64,000 bases of DNA, taken from assembly GCF_001314995.1 (NCBI RefSeq), contig NZ_CP012938.1, positions 1,736,001 through 1,800,000 on the forward strand, given 5' to 3'. Below the pieces are notes generated by a model. The model was not told the DNA's origin, searched no databases, and was given only the letters and a program-made list of their open reading frames with translations. The stretch is from Bacteroides ovatus. Its GTDB lineage: Bacteria; Bacteroidota; Bacteroidia; Bacteroidales; Bacteroidaceae. How positions within the stretch are numbered: position 1 is the stretch's first letter; every line of letters begins with the position of its first letter. Positions 9,246 to 18,093 of the stretch are shown piece by piece. Both the position numbers and the translations under genes were made by a program.

Positions 9246-9276
9246 CAAATATAACAGTATGAAAAATAATCAGCAA
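9246..9276 (-). promoter_or_regulatory. Promoter of the metal-uptake operon
   Basis: On the minus strand TTG (9274-9276) and TATATTTG (9246-9253) are spaced 20 bp apart, matching the Bacteroides -33/-7 pattern. Transcription should start near 9240, about 25 bp before the start of the His/Cys-rich gene. No Fur-type palindrome was recognised. Confidence 0.7.
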
Positions 9277-9286
9277 GTTATACATC

Positions 9287-10243
9287 TTAATATGTGTTAT
9301 CAGTAATAGAGTTCACCTCCCTTAATGTCCAAATCTCTTCATATTCATAAGCCTCTCCCGGCTTTAGTTTAACCATAGGACTGTTCGGTTCCATTTCCAA
9401 AAATTCATCATTAAAATAAATCATGTTAGGAAAACACACCTGCAAATTATTATCATATTTCCCCTGTGGAACATACTTATTTTGTTTGATATACAAATAA
9501 TCACTGAACTGATAGAAATACATACCGTTTGTAGTATTTATCCCATATTTCTTTTGTTCGTCTCCTCCGGGAAATGCGGTAAAATAATGATTCTCTACAT
9601 GAATACGTTCCTGCAGATGATGAGAGGGAATTAATGTATCTGCTGACAATGAAATCTCACTAAATCCCAATGGATATTGTGAATTTGGCATCGCTTCACA
9701 ATAGTAAATCCCACCGGCAGGCAGTAATGTACGTGTCCAGAAACAATATTCAACCTCCCCATTTGAAATATTAGACATTCGCTGTTTAATATGCAGAACC
9801 GGCTGGTTCTCTTCCAAAAAGTAAATCCGCTCCACCTGAATACCCATCGCCTGTGAGGGATGGCTGACCAAGCGCAATTTATCTTCCTCAATAAAGGTTT
9901 GATAAGGTCCTGCCCAAATTGAATCATGGATATTCTCCGTTCTACGTTCATTACCGATATCAAATCTACCGGCATCAGGACTTCGTCTTGTTCGTATATA
10001 GTTCTCTACAGTCCAACCGTTGATAACAGAATCACTCCACAATATATTATCTCCACGACTCTCTAAGCCGAAATATAGAATTTGTCCGCCATACGTCGGA
10101 TTAACAATTACGGAAACAGCCCTGTTAGATAGCTTAAGGCAGTTCTCCCACCCTCTGTAAGAAACTGTATCAACCTCCTGAACCGGACGATGTGAACAGG
10201 ATAAACAGAGAAAAAACAAAAGAATGAATAGTATATATTTCAT
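9287..10243 (-). CDS. Aldose-epimerase-like lipoprotein (DUF4380-like)
   Basis: The 318-aa protein starts with a lipoprotein signal (hydrophobic run then LSCS). The body has the galactose-mutarotase-type beta-sandwich signature NPTYGGQILYFGLESRGDNILW, followed by VERIYFLEENQPVLHIKQRMSN, typical of sugar-binding epimerase-like folds such as DUF4380. It is the last gene of the beta-mannosidase PUL, 73 bp after the 697-aa lipoprotein. A role in mutarotation or binding of a released sugar in the periplasm is plausible. Catalytic histidines were not pinned down, so enzyme activity is unproven. Confidence 0.6.
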   Translation of the reverse strand: MKYILFILLFFLCLSCSHRPVQEVDTVSYRGWENCLKLSNRAVSVIVNPTYGGQILYFGLESRGDNILWSDSVINGWTVENYIRTRRSPDAGRFDIGNERRTENIHDSIWAGPYQTFIEEDKLRLVSHPSQAMGIQVERIYFLEENQPVLHIKQRMSNISNGEVEYCFWTRTLLPAGGIYYCEAMPNSQYPLGFSEISLSADTLIPSHHLQERIHVENHYFTAFPGGDEQKKYGINTTNGMYFYQFSDYLYIKQNKYVPQGKYDNNLQVCFPNMIYFNDEFLEMEPNSPMVKLKPGEAYEYEEIWTLREVNSITDNTY

Positions 10244-10316
10244 AAAAGGCCAACCTCTCTTGATTTATTTAAATTCCTTTGGAGAGGATTTGAGAAGTCC
10301 TCTCCAAAGGATCATT

Positions 10317-12410
10317 TTATACCGGAATAATTTCGACAGAGAATGTAGAAGATATTGTTTTATTAAGCCAGATTACGAGGCTTCCTCCTACTTTATCACT
10401 CAAATAGTCACTATCAGACACCAACGTCTTTCCACCAACCTTGACCGTTACATTTCCGCTTCCGGTCCAATTATCAATTCTAAATACAGGATTCTTCACT
10501 GCGCCGGTAGGGTTACAAGTAAACTGACAACTTCCTGTACCTGTCGTTTTCATCAAAACCATCTCCCGTTTGGAATACCCTGTTACATCTGGATTATAAG
10601 AAACTCCGTTCAGATTCGTCGGGCTTCCCATATACAGCCATCCTCTTGTATACGCATCTATATCAGAAGCCGCATCAGGTTGATTGATACCCAACAGCAT
10701 CAAATATACTCTATATTTATTTCCATCCGAATTAATCTGATAAGCAGTATTCCAGGAAACGTCCCCTTTAGCCTCCACGCCAATCAATGAAGAATGAGAG
10801 ACCTGTGACGGCCAGGTAGCCGTTGACTTATCATAATCCCCATAACGGGCATTTAAATAGGGTTGTTTATCTACCGGCCAATGAGACATCTGATAATTTA
10901 TATCATGCCAGGTCAAGTCATTCTCAATCGGCAACGGAGAGACTTCCGGACGTTCAGGAGTATAAGAGAAAACAGAAAAAGCATCAGGAGCATTATTTAA
11001 ATGAGCAGTATAGATTTGCTCTTTCCAGTTTTTCACATTCTGGTTGACTTCATCAAATGGTTTAGCCGGATAAAGATCATACCGGTTGCCTGAAAGATTA
11101 GAAATACTAAAAGCCGGTTGTTTCACATGATCTGACGGAATGGATGAACTGCCGGAAATAACCATGGGCTCACTCAACTCATGATAGCGATAATAAGCCT
11201 GTCCCGCCTGTTTCTGAATATACTCGATGCGTCTCACGCCTACTCCGTCAGCATAGAAAGTATAATACTCGTCTACTTCCGGATATATCCCGTCAGGATA
11301 AGGAGCCTTATAATCCGGATTTACCAACGCATAATGGTACTTAACCACTTTCCTTACTTTATTATTCTCTATGATATCCACTTTCGCATGCGCCAACAAA
11401 CGATCCGACATTGGCTCGAAGCATCCTTTACTCAAATCCGACCATGTTTCAGCAAACTCATAACAATAAAGCAATTCGTTATTCATGTGCCAAGCAGGTA
11501 CAAAGTTTGCCTCCGACCAGAAAACAAATTGTCTGTTTTGTGCAGCAGCCGGGCAATGTTTCGGATTGAAACTGATTACCGTCGCATCCCCCGGAAAGCC
11601 AGCCCATGTAAAATTACGCTGTTTTACATCAAATTCCGGAGAGGACTCCACGACATCTTCAGCCGAAAACTCTTCAAAACGAATATCTGAAAAGTTGACT
11701 TCTGTCGAGTTTTCATTACCATTCCTGACTATCGGACAAATAAAATAGTTCTGTCCCTGTCCTCCCCAATCTTTCGATTGAGCAAGTTCAATCCAGTTCT
11801 CATGAAATTTCCCATCAATTTCTTTTCCAACACTCACATAAAAATGAAAGAAACCGGATATCTTATTCCTGATGATACGTGCCTTACCTGTAGAAGCTGT
11901 AAAAGGAACAGAAAAATAGCTATTATTGAGAGGTATGGAATAACGGAAAGAATAATCATTTTTATTTATCTTCTTCGTATTATCCAAAACGTTATCTATT
12001 CCGTCCTGACGATCCAATACCCGTACGGTCGACACACCGGATTCTGTACACACACTCACCGAAGTATAATTATTGAAATCCGGTTTCCCGTTCTTCTCCC
12101 GGACAATAGCCAAGCCAAAGTTAGTTGTTTTATCAGCTGTTACCTCCGCAATAAAATGTCCCTGCGCAATCTGTGGTAGACAAACACCATAAGTAGAATT
12201 CTTCCCGTTTAACCCTATTTTTACAGAGGAACCGGAAACATCAAAACGACCATTAGCCCCTATCGTTAAAGCGACAGGCTGATACTCCGTAACCACAGGA
12301 GGAGCCGGTTTTTCTTCTGGATTAACCGGCATATAGGGATCATCCAAAGTGCAAGCTATCAGGCTGGAAAGCAGACAAGCTGCCAATATATTATTCATTA
12401 TCTTCTTCAT
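10317..12410 (-). CDS. Large PUL lipoprotein of unrecognised family
   Basis: The 697-aa protein has a lipoprotein signal (lipobox LIAC near residue 20) and a proline-rich linker (NPEEKPAPPVV) after it, as in Bacteroides surface glycan-binding proteins. An N-terminal beta domain (about 45-240) contains DWGGQGQNYFICPI. The long middle part (about 245-500) has many Trp and Tyr residues (FWSEANFVPAWHMNNELLYCYEF). The C-terminal 90 residues look like a small beta-sandwich. I do not recognise the family. It could be a glycan-binding protein or an enzyme of an unlisted family. It lies between the GH2 beta-mannosidase and the epimerase-like gene in the same operon. Confidence 0.6.
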   Translation of the reverse strand: MKKIMNNILAACLLSSLIACTLDDPYMPVNPEEKPAPPVVTEYQPVALTIGANGRFDVSGSSVKIGLNGKNSTYGVCLPQIAQGHFIAEVTADKTTNFGLAIVREKNGKPDFNNYTSVSVCTESGVSTVRVLDRQDGIDNVLDNTKKINKNDYSFRYSIPLNNSYFSVPFTASTGKARIIRNKISGFFHFYVSVGKEIDGKFHENWIELAQSKDWGGQGQNYFICPIVRNGNENSTEVNFSDIRFEEFSAEDVVESSPEFDVKQRNFTWAGFPGDATVISFNPKHCPAAAQNRQFVFWSEANFVPAWHMNNELLYCYEFAETWSDLSKGCFEPMSDRLLAHAKVDIIENNKVRKVVKYHYALVNPDYKAPYPDGIYPEVDEYYTFYADGVGVRRIEYIQKQAGQAYYRYHELSEPMVISGSSSIPSDHVKQPAFSISNLSGNRYDLYPAKPFDEVNQNVKNWKEQIYTAHLNNAPDAFSVFSYTPERPEVSPLPIENDLTWHDINYQMSHWPVDKQPYLNARYGDYDKSTATWPSQVSHSSLIGVEAKGDVSWNTAYQINSDGNKYRVYLMLLGINQPDAASDIDAYTRGWLYMGSPTNLNGVSYNPDVTGYSKREMVLMKTTGTGSCQFTCNPTGAVKNPVFRIDNWTGSGNVTVKVGGKTLVSDSDYLSDKVGGSLVIWLNKTISSTFSVEIIPV

Positions 12411-12455
12411 TTTTATTATGTATTAATAGGTCCGATTGAGATATACATTTCACAA

Positions 12456-15023
12456 TCAATTGACTTGATTTACCGAGAGATATTTCAATTGCTTCTCAAA
12501 AGCCGCCGCTGAAAGATGAGTCTTCACCTGAACCACTTCCTCTTTTCCCGGTATCAGCGTTACGTAATTCTGCTCAAAGAAACTTTCATCGTCATCTACA
12601 TAAAGATAAAGCCCTCTAATCAGTGCAGAAGAACGAAGCCGTAAATTGACTCCTTCATTGGTCTTCTCCACCGTTATAATAGGAGCCACCTTTGAATAAG
12701 TATACTGATTGGAGTAGACCGGATAATGGATGTTCGAAGAAACAGTTTTACCATTTTCATTCAACGTCACATAAATGAAAACTTCGTTCTCTTTCTTACC
12801 TCCATAAAGTTCCGTAGTTGTTATCGAAGCCACATCTTCACACCCATTAGCACCCAAATCAAATGAAACTTTCTTTGAGAACACCGTCTGTCCCTCCAAA
12901 GTCAGAGTCGTTATCTCCAACTCTCCTTTCATCTTTTGCAAACGATCGGAAATGGCCTTGAATACGACTTGTTTTCCGGAAGCATAAGGAGAAACCAATA
13001 CCTCGTCATATGCATCGCGGGCATAATACTGTAAAGCCTTCCATCTGCCACAATAATCAATACTTGACCACGAAGCTACCGGCCAACAATCATTAATCTG
13101 CCAATAAAGTGTTCCCATACAGTAGGGTTTTGCACGACGATGAGCTTCAATTCCAATCTTCACCGCCTCCGCCTGCAAATACTGGCTCATATAAACAAAT
13201 GCACTAAAATCATCGGGAACTTTAAAATATTTCTCCATATACATCTTCATCATATTATTCCCGAAATTCGGATCACGAGTCTGGTCATTGCGGGCACGCT
13301 GATGAGACAACATAACTTCCGAATCCAAACGCAAATCATGTTCACTTGCAAAACGACGGATGGTGCGCATCTCCGGATAAGACTGAAAACCATACTCACT
13401 CATAAAGCGACCTATGTTTTTAGCTTCCGTGTACTCTTCAAGCCATCCTCCTTTCCAGACAGACCAGAAGTGTACATCTCCCATATTATAATCTATATTA
13501 TTATAGCCGGTCACAGGAGATGTCGGGTGATAATACCTCGTTTCATCCACAGCCTGTATCGCTTCCGGAATTACGTCATAAAAGAGTTTATGCAGATTAC
13601 TCTGATAAATTCTGTCTTCTTCGGGCGTATAACGATCTTTCCATCCCCATCCGAAATATGAAATCTCATTTTCATTGTTTCCGTTCCAGAGTGCAATGCA
13701 AGGATGATTACGCAAGCGTTTTACATTATCCTTCACTTCCTCGGCCACGCTATTCAAATAATGCTCGTCAGCGGGGAACATGCCACAGGCAAACATCATA
13801 TCCTGCCAGACAAGAATACCGTATTTGTCACACATTTCATAAAACGCATCCATCTCATAAATACCTCCACCCCAAATACGCAACATATTCATATTCACAT
13901 CAGCTGCCGACTTGATGATATATTCGTACCAACTTTCAGGCACCCTGTTCGGAAAATTATCCAAAGGAATATAATTGGCTCCTTTCATAAAGACCGCTTT
14001 TCCATTCAGCTTCACAAACATTGACTGCCCCTGTTCATCTTTTTCACGAACTATTTCCAATGTACGGATACCCGTCTTTACACGGTCTGTCACCTTACGT
14101 CCTTCTTTATCCAATACAATATCGAAATCATACATCCGGGGATTGCCTAATCCGTTAGTCCACCATAATTCAGGATTCTTCACTTCGAAGTCTACCCGTA
14201 CCGTGTTCATCCCTTTAGTTAATGCTACTTGTTTACGAACAGCCTCTTTCTTATCATATTCCACTGTAAACGTTGCCTTCGTATCCTCATCACTCATCAC
14301 CGTACAAACAGCCTCCATCTTCGCTTTTCCCGACTCCAGTTTCCGGGTAATAATTTGAGTTCCATCGATATGGATATCATCCCAGTATTCCAGATAAACA
14401 TCTCTCCAGATACCGGTAGTAATCAAACGAGGGCCCCAGTCCCATCCATAATTATATCCGGCTTTGCGGGCATAAAGGCTTAACATAATATCCGACTGAT
14501 CATTATTAGGCCATGCCTGCAACTGGAAAGGAGACGCCAGGTACTTAGGCATATCCACCTTAAATATAGAATGGAAATAGATGCGGATAGTATTCTCCCC
14601 TTTCTTCAAATAAGGAAGAGGATTCAAAGTCCATGTACGAAACATATTGTCACACTTCATCACTAGATAATCATTGATATAAATATCGGCATACGTATCA
14701 AGTCCGGCAAAAACTAGCTGTACATTGGGCGCTTGAAGCAGAGCCTCATCTACTATGAAAGTCTTTTTATATTCCCAATCCTTTTCTCCAATCCATTGCA
14801 GGGATTTCTCATTCACTCCGTAAAACGGGTCCTTTATCATACGATTATTCATCAAATCGGTATGTACGGCTCCGGGCACTTGTGCCGGGAGCCAATTTTG
14901 AGATATAGATTGCTTGAACTGCCATTCATCATTCAGACTGATCCGGCTTTTGTTTTTCGCCGTAACAGGTATCAAACAGGTAAATAACATAAGCAATAAT
15001 ATATATTGAATCTTTTTATGCAT
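12456..15023 (-). CDS. GH2 beta-mannosidase
   Basis: The 855-aa secreted or periplasmic enzyme has a signal peptide (to about TAK, residue 23). It has the GH2 order: jelly-roll sugar-binding domain (about 28-210, with GYNYGWDWGPR at 189-199, typical of beta-mannosidases), Ig-like domain (about 215-325), and a TIM barrel from about 330. The acid/base is Glu451 in WNGNNE and the nucleophile is Glu543 in FMSEYGFQSYP, both intact. It removes terminal beta-linked mannose, so the PUL may act on the Man-beta-GlcNAc core of N-glycans or on beta-mannan fragments. It is co-directional with the SusC/D genes, and no other glycoside hydrolase is present in this PUL. Confidence 0.93.
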   Translation of the reverse strand: MHKKIQYILLLMLFTCLIPVTAKNKSRISLNDEWQFKQSISQNWLPAQVPGAVHTDLMNNRMIKDPFYGVNEKSLQWIGEKDWEYKKTFIVDEALLQAPNVQLVFAGLDTYADIYINDYLVMKCDNMFRTWTLNPLPYLKKGENTIRIYFHSIFKVDMPKYLASPFQLQAWPNNDQSDIMLSLYARKAGYNYGWDWGPRLITTGIWRDVYLEYWDDIHIDGTQIITRKLESGKAKMEAVCTVMSDEDTKATFTVEYDKKEAVRKQVALTKGMNTVRVDFEVKNPELWWTNGLGNPRMYDFDIVLDKEGRKVTDRVKTGIRTLEIVREKDEQGQSMFVKLNGKAVFMKGANYIPLDNFPNRVPESWYEYIIKSAADVNMNMLRIWGGGIYEMDAFYEMCDKYGILVWQDMMFACGMFPADEHYLNSVAEEVKDNVKRLRNHPCIALWNGNNENEISYFGWGWKDRYTPEEDRIYQSNLHKLFYDVIPEAIQAVDETRYYHPTSPVTGYNNIDYNMGDVHFWSVWKGGWLEEYTEAKNIGRFMSEYGFQSYPEMRTIRRFASEHDLRLDSEVMLSHQRARNDQTRDPNFGNNMMKMYMEKYFKVPDDFSAFVYMSQYLQAEAVKIGIEAHRRAKPYCMGTLYWQINDCWPVASWSSIDYCGRWKALQYYARDAYDEVLVSPYASGKQVVFKAISDRLQKMKGELEITTLTLEGQTVFSKKVSFDLGANGCEDVASITTTELYGGKKENEVFIYVTLNENGKTVSSNIHYPVYSNQYTYSKVAPIITVEKTNEGVNLRLRSSALIRGLYLYVDDDESFFEQNYVTLIPGKEEVVQVKTHLSAAAFEKQLKYLSVNQVN

Positions 15024-15054
15024 AATACAAATTAGTTTAATGATAAGTGATTAC

Positions 15055-16473
15055 TCAATCCAGGTCACTCTCTACCAGAATAGTACTCCGGAAATGAGTT
15101 GTATTTCCCGATTTCGGAACAATAAATGTAATCTTGGCAACCGCTGATTTATAACTCGTATCATCGCCCAACGAAGGTGATATATTATAATTTCCCGGTT
15201 TACCGCTTTCTTCTACGGCTTTAAAGTTGTCATCTTCAAACGTTATATTCGGACAAGAGAACTCACCTCCCCAGTCTTTTTGATTATAGAATTTGAATTG
15301 AACCCATTTACTGACAATGACAGTCTGCGAGTAAACTGTTTGGGTAGCATCTTCCGATACTTTACGGAAAATAACCGCATTATTAAAATCCCAATCCGGA
15401 TTATAGTTCCACAATTCCGGGCGACCGATTCCCCAACCATTCACAAACAAAACTTCCGGATAGGAAACATTAGTAGTTAACGGATTTTCCGCACTCTCTA
15501 CAAAAACAAAGTTGAACATCGTATTCATATATAACGTCACATTACCTGTCTGCCCGATATACATCAACTTATCTCCTTCCAGTTTAAAGAAATCCGGATC
15601 AAACTTCAACACATTGAGATCAATCAATTCTGTCCTCACTTCTTCACCGTTTGTCAAAGAAACATTCTGGGCACGAAGTGTATTGCTTACAAAATCATTA
15701 TCCGACGCATTCTTCTTATACAGCATGAAGACAACATCATTTACCGTCATTTCCTTTTTCAGAGGTGAAATCTCAAAAGAAAAAGCATCGAATACCACCT
15801 CTCTCACTTTCTCTTCCGTACTCTGTGAATCACAAAGGGAAACCGGACGCGACGAAGCCAACTCGCAAGTATTCGTACTGGCATCAAATCCCCATACCAT
15901 TCCTTTCTTTTCCGGCTCGCTATATATAAACACATTTGTATTATTCGGCAAGTCTACAGTAGCCTTATATAAATAAGGAGTTAACGGATTACTTTCATCC
16001 CTTTGCAGCACAATTTCTTCCCCTGTTTCACCAACCACTACATATAATTGTGCAAAATCCGGCCTTTCCAATGGAATCTCGTAAGATTGTTCTGCTGTTT
16101 TCACATTTTTATTTGTAGCCACAACCTCCAGAGAAGCAAGTTGCTCGCCACACAAACGTCCGAACGGCACTTCGATTTCTTCTTCCACTTTCAATGTCTT
16201 TTGATTATTTCCCGGAAGAGTTTTGGAATAAAGCACCGCCTGATTGGCAACCAAGCGTATTTCTACGTGCGACAAGGCATCTGCATCCGTCACCTCCACG
16301 TTTAATTTTACCGACCCACCATATTGCAACTGTTCCTGATTCAAGGATAACTTTCCAATGACAGGTGCTTCGGCAGACGGATCGAAAAACATTTCATCCT
16401 GATTCTGGCAAGAAACAGCCAGTAACCCGATAAATATATAGAATGAAACAAGCTTATATAAATTCGTTTTCAT
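15055..16473 (-). CDS. Surface glycan-binding lipoprotein (SusE/F-position)
   Basis: The 472-aa lipoprotein has a lipobox (LAVSC near residue 22). An N-terminal Ig-like domain (about 38-130, PVIGKLSLNQEQLQYGGSVKLNVEV) is followed by two or three further beta domains. The C-terminal one contains WVQFKFYNQKDWGGEF, the kind of Trp/Tyr-rich segment found in SusE-like starch-binding modules (DUF5121-like). It sits directly after SusD, the usual place of the surface glycan-binding protein of a PUL. The role, holding glycan at the cell surface for SusC/D import, is inferred from position and lipidation. The exact Pfam assignment is uncertain. Confidence 0.7.
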   Translation of the reverse strand: MKTNLYKLVSFYIFIGLLAVSCQNQDEMFFDPSAEAPVIGKLSLNQEQLQYGGSVKLNVEVTDADALSHVEIRLVANQAVLYSKTLPGNNQKTLKVEEEIEVPFGRLCGEQLASLEVVATNKNVKTAEQSYEIPLERPDFAQLYVVVGETGEEIVLQRDESNPLTPYLYKATVDLPNNTNVFIYSEPEKKGMVWGFDASTNTCELASSRPVSLCDSQSTEEKVREVVFDAFSFEISPLKKEMTVNDVVFMLYKKNASDNDFVSNTLRAQNVSLTNGEEVRTELIDLNVLKFDPDFFKLEGDKLMYIGQTGNVTLYMNTMFNFVFVESAENPLTTNVSYPEVLFVNGWGIGRPELWNYNPDWDFNNAVIFRKVSEDATQTVYSQTVIVSKWVQFKFYNQKDWGGEFSCPNITFEDDNFKAVEESGKPGNYNISPSLGDDTSYKSAVAKITFIVPKSGNTTHFRSTILVESDLD

Positions 16474-16507
16474 ATTTCTTCATTTAAAGATTAATAAAGG
16501 AAGAGGA

Positions 16508-18061
16508 TTAATTATACCCCGGATTTTGAGTTAGGTTCGGATTACGATCCCTTTCTTCCTGCGGAATAGGCATCAGCAACATGTGTGCGGGGAATTTACC
16601 CGTAACAGTCGTTTGTTCTCCATCCACAATTTCCGACCACGTCAGACTTGACAGGGTGCTTTGAGCAATTCCATAACGTTTCAAATCAAAGAATCGCTCT
16701 CCTTCGTAAGCCAGTTCCAAGCGTCTTTCTTTCAAAAGGAGCCGGGTCAGTTCTTCTCTTGAACTGGCATTCAATTCCTGAAGTCCGATACGGGTACGAA
16801 TCTTTTGCAGATTGGGTTCCGCTATTGCAGTTGCCGGACCGGACAAAGCATTGACTGCTTCTGCATGCAACAAAACAATATCAGCCAGACGGAAAATATA
16901 GATCAAGTCTCCGCAATCCCATCCTACCCGATTCTTTGCCCTGCACTTGTAAGGGAAAGGCAATGTGCGGGTTTCCCATTGTCCATTCTTCAGTTGCGCA
17001 TAATACTGGTCGAACCAAATATTGTTAATGTCCTCAAAGATGACCGTAGAGTTTTTACGAACCTGATCTCCTTCATCATCAAAAGCTTTCAGCAAACTTT
17101 GGGAAGGTGTCAGATATTTACGCCAATTCTGCTCTGTCATGGAAGGAGGCAATAGAAGAACAGGTACGTAATTATTTTCCGTACTGTTGGCGATATACTG
17201 TACAGCCAGAATCGTCTCACTATTATTACGATGTTCATCGTCAAACAGATGGTCATACGTATCCACCAATCGGTATACCGGCGAATTCATCACTGCTTCC
17301 GAATAGGTCTTCACCTTATCCCATTCTACATTGCCGGGTGCACCTTTCGTTGCATACACTTTTGCAAACAAAGCGTTAACCGCCCCTTTACTGGCAAATC
17401 CTCTGGTTTCAGCTTCCGTAGCACGCTTGTCCGGTAAACGGGTCAACGCAAATTCCAAATCTTCAATGATACGTGCATAAACTTCCTCTTCCGAATCGGC
17501 ACGAGGCACTTGCACATCAGCCGGAGCAGTGCTTCCCGTAGTAGTCACAACAGGCACACATCCCCAGGTCTTTACTAAATTAAAATAATGCAACGCCCGC
17601 AAGAAAGAAGCTTCTCCAAGCATTTCTTCACGTTTACTCACTCCGGTAAAAGCTTCCGCGTCCAACAACGGATCATTAATTTGAGGTATATATTTCAAAG
17701 CTACGTTACAACGCATAATACTTCCGTAAAGCGACTTCCATGATTTCATAACAACCGCATTACGGGGAGTCAGGTCGCGTAAGAACACATTATTGATATC
17801 CACATCATCACCACCACTGTATGCATTATCCGCAAAACAGTCTGCAAGAATCATATAATACCACATATAATATTCTTCATGCCCCTTCTGTATTCCGTCA
17901 TAGCAACTGATAATCAGTGCTTCCGCATCTTTTATGGAAGTAAAAGCATTGGCTTCGGTCAGTTCTCCCTGCGGTGTTTCTGTCAGGAAACTATCACAGG
18001 AGGTCAGCCCTACATTGAGCAGCAAAGCTGCGGATATAAATATAGAATATATCTGTTTCAT
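16508..18061 (-). CDS. SusD/RagB family outer-membrane lipoprotein
   Basis: The 517-aa protein has a lipoprotein signal with lipobox VGLTSC (Cys about residue 22), then the SusD opening FLTETPQGELTEANAF. TPR-like helices follow (EMLGEASFLRALHYFNLVKTWG), and the C-terminal part has ERRLELAYEGERFFDLKRYG and ends in NPNLTQNPGYN, all SusD hallmarks. A frame 12 codons longer exists, but the start at 18061 places the signal peptide correctly. SusD forms the lid over the SusC channel. It is 32 bp downstream of its SusC partner. Confidence 0.95.
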   Translation of the reverse strand: MKQIYSIFISAALLLNVGLTSCDSFLTETPQGELTEANAFTSIKDAEALIISCYDGIQKGHEEYYMWYYMILADCFADNAYSGGDDVDINNVFLRDLTPRNAVVMKSWKSLYGSIMRCNVALKYIPQINDPLLDAEAFTGVSKREEMLGEASFLRALHYFNLVKTWGCVPVVTTTGSTAPADVQVPRADSEEEVYARIIEDLEFALTRLPDKRATEAETRGFASKGAVNALFAKVYATKGAPGNVEWDKVKTYSEAVMNSPVYRLVDTYDHLFDDEHRNNSETILAVQYIANSTENNYVPVLLLPPSMTEQNWRKYLTPSQSLLKAFDDEGDQVRKNSTVIFEDINNIWFDQYYAQLKNGQWETRTLPFPYKCRAKNRVGWDCGDLIYIFRLADIVLLHAEAVNALSGPATAIAEPNLQKIRTRIGLQELNASSREELTRLLLKERRLELAYEGERFFDLKRYGIAQSTLSSLTWSEIVDGEQTTVTGKFPAHMLLMPIPQEERDRNPNLTQNPGYN

Positions 18062-18093
18062 GTCTTTTTTAGATTTAATGAGTTGAACAATGC

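Noticed and set aside
14229..14483. Plus-strand frames of 80-190 codons throughout the PUL region
   Set aside because: They are antisense to strongly conserved genes (SusC, SusD, GH2) and lack any recognisable domain.
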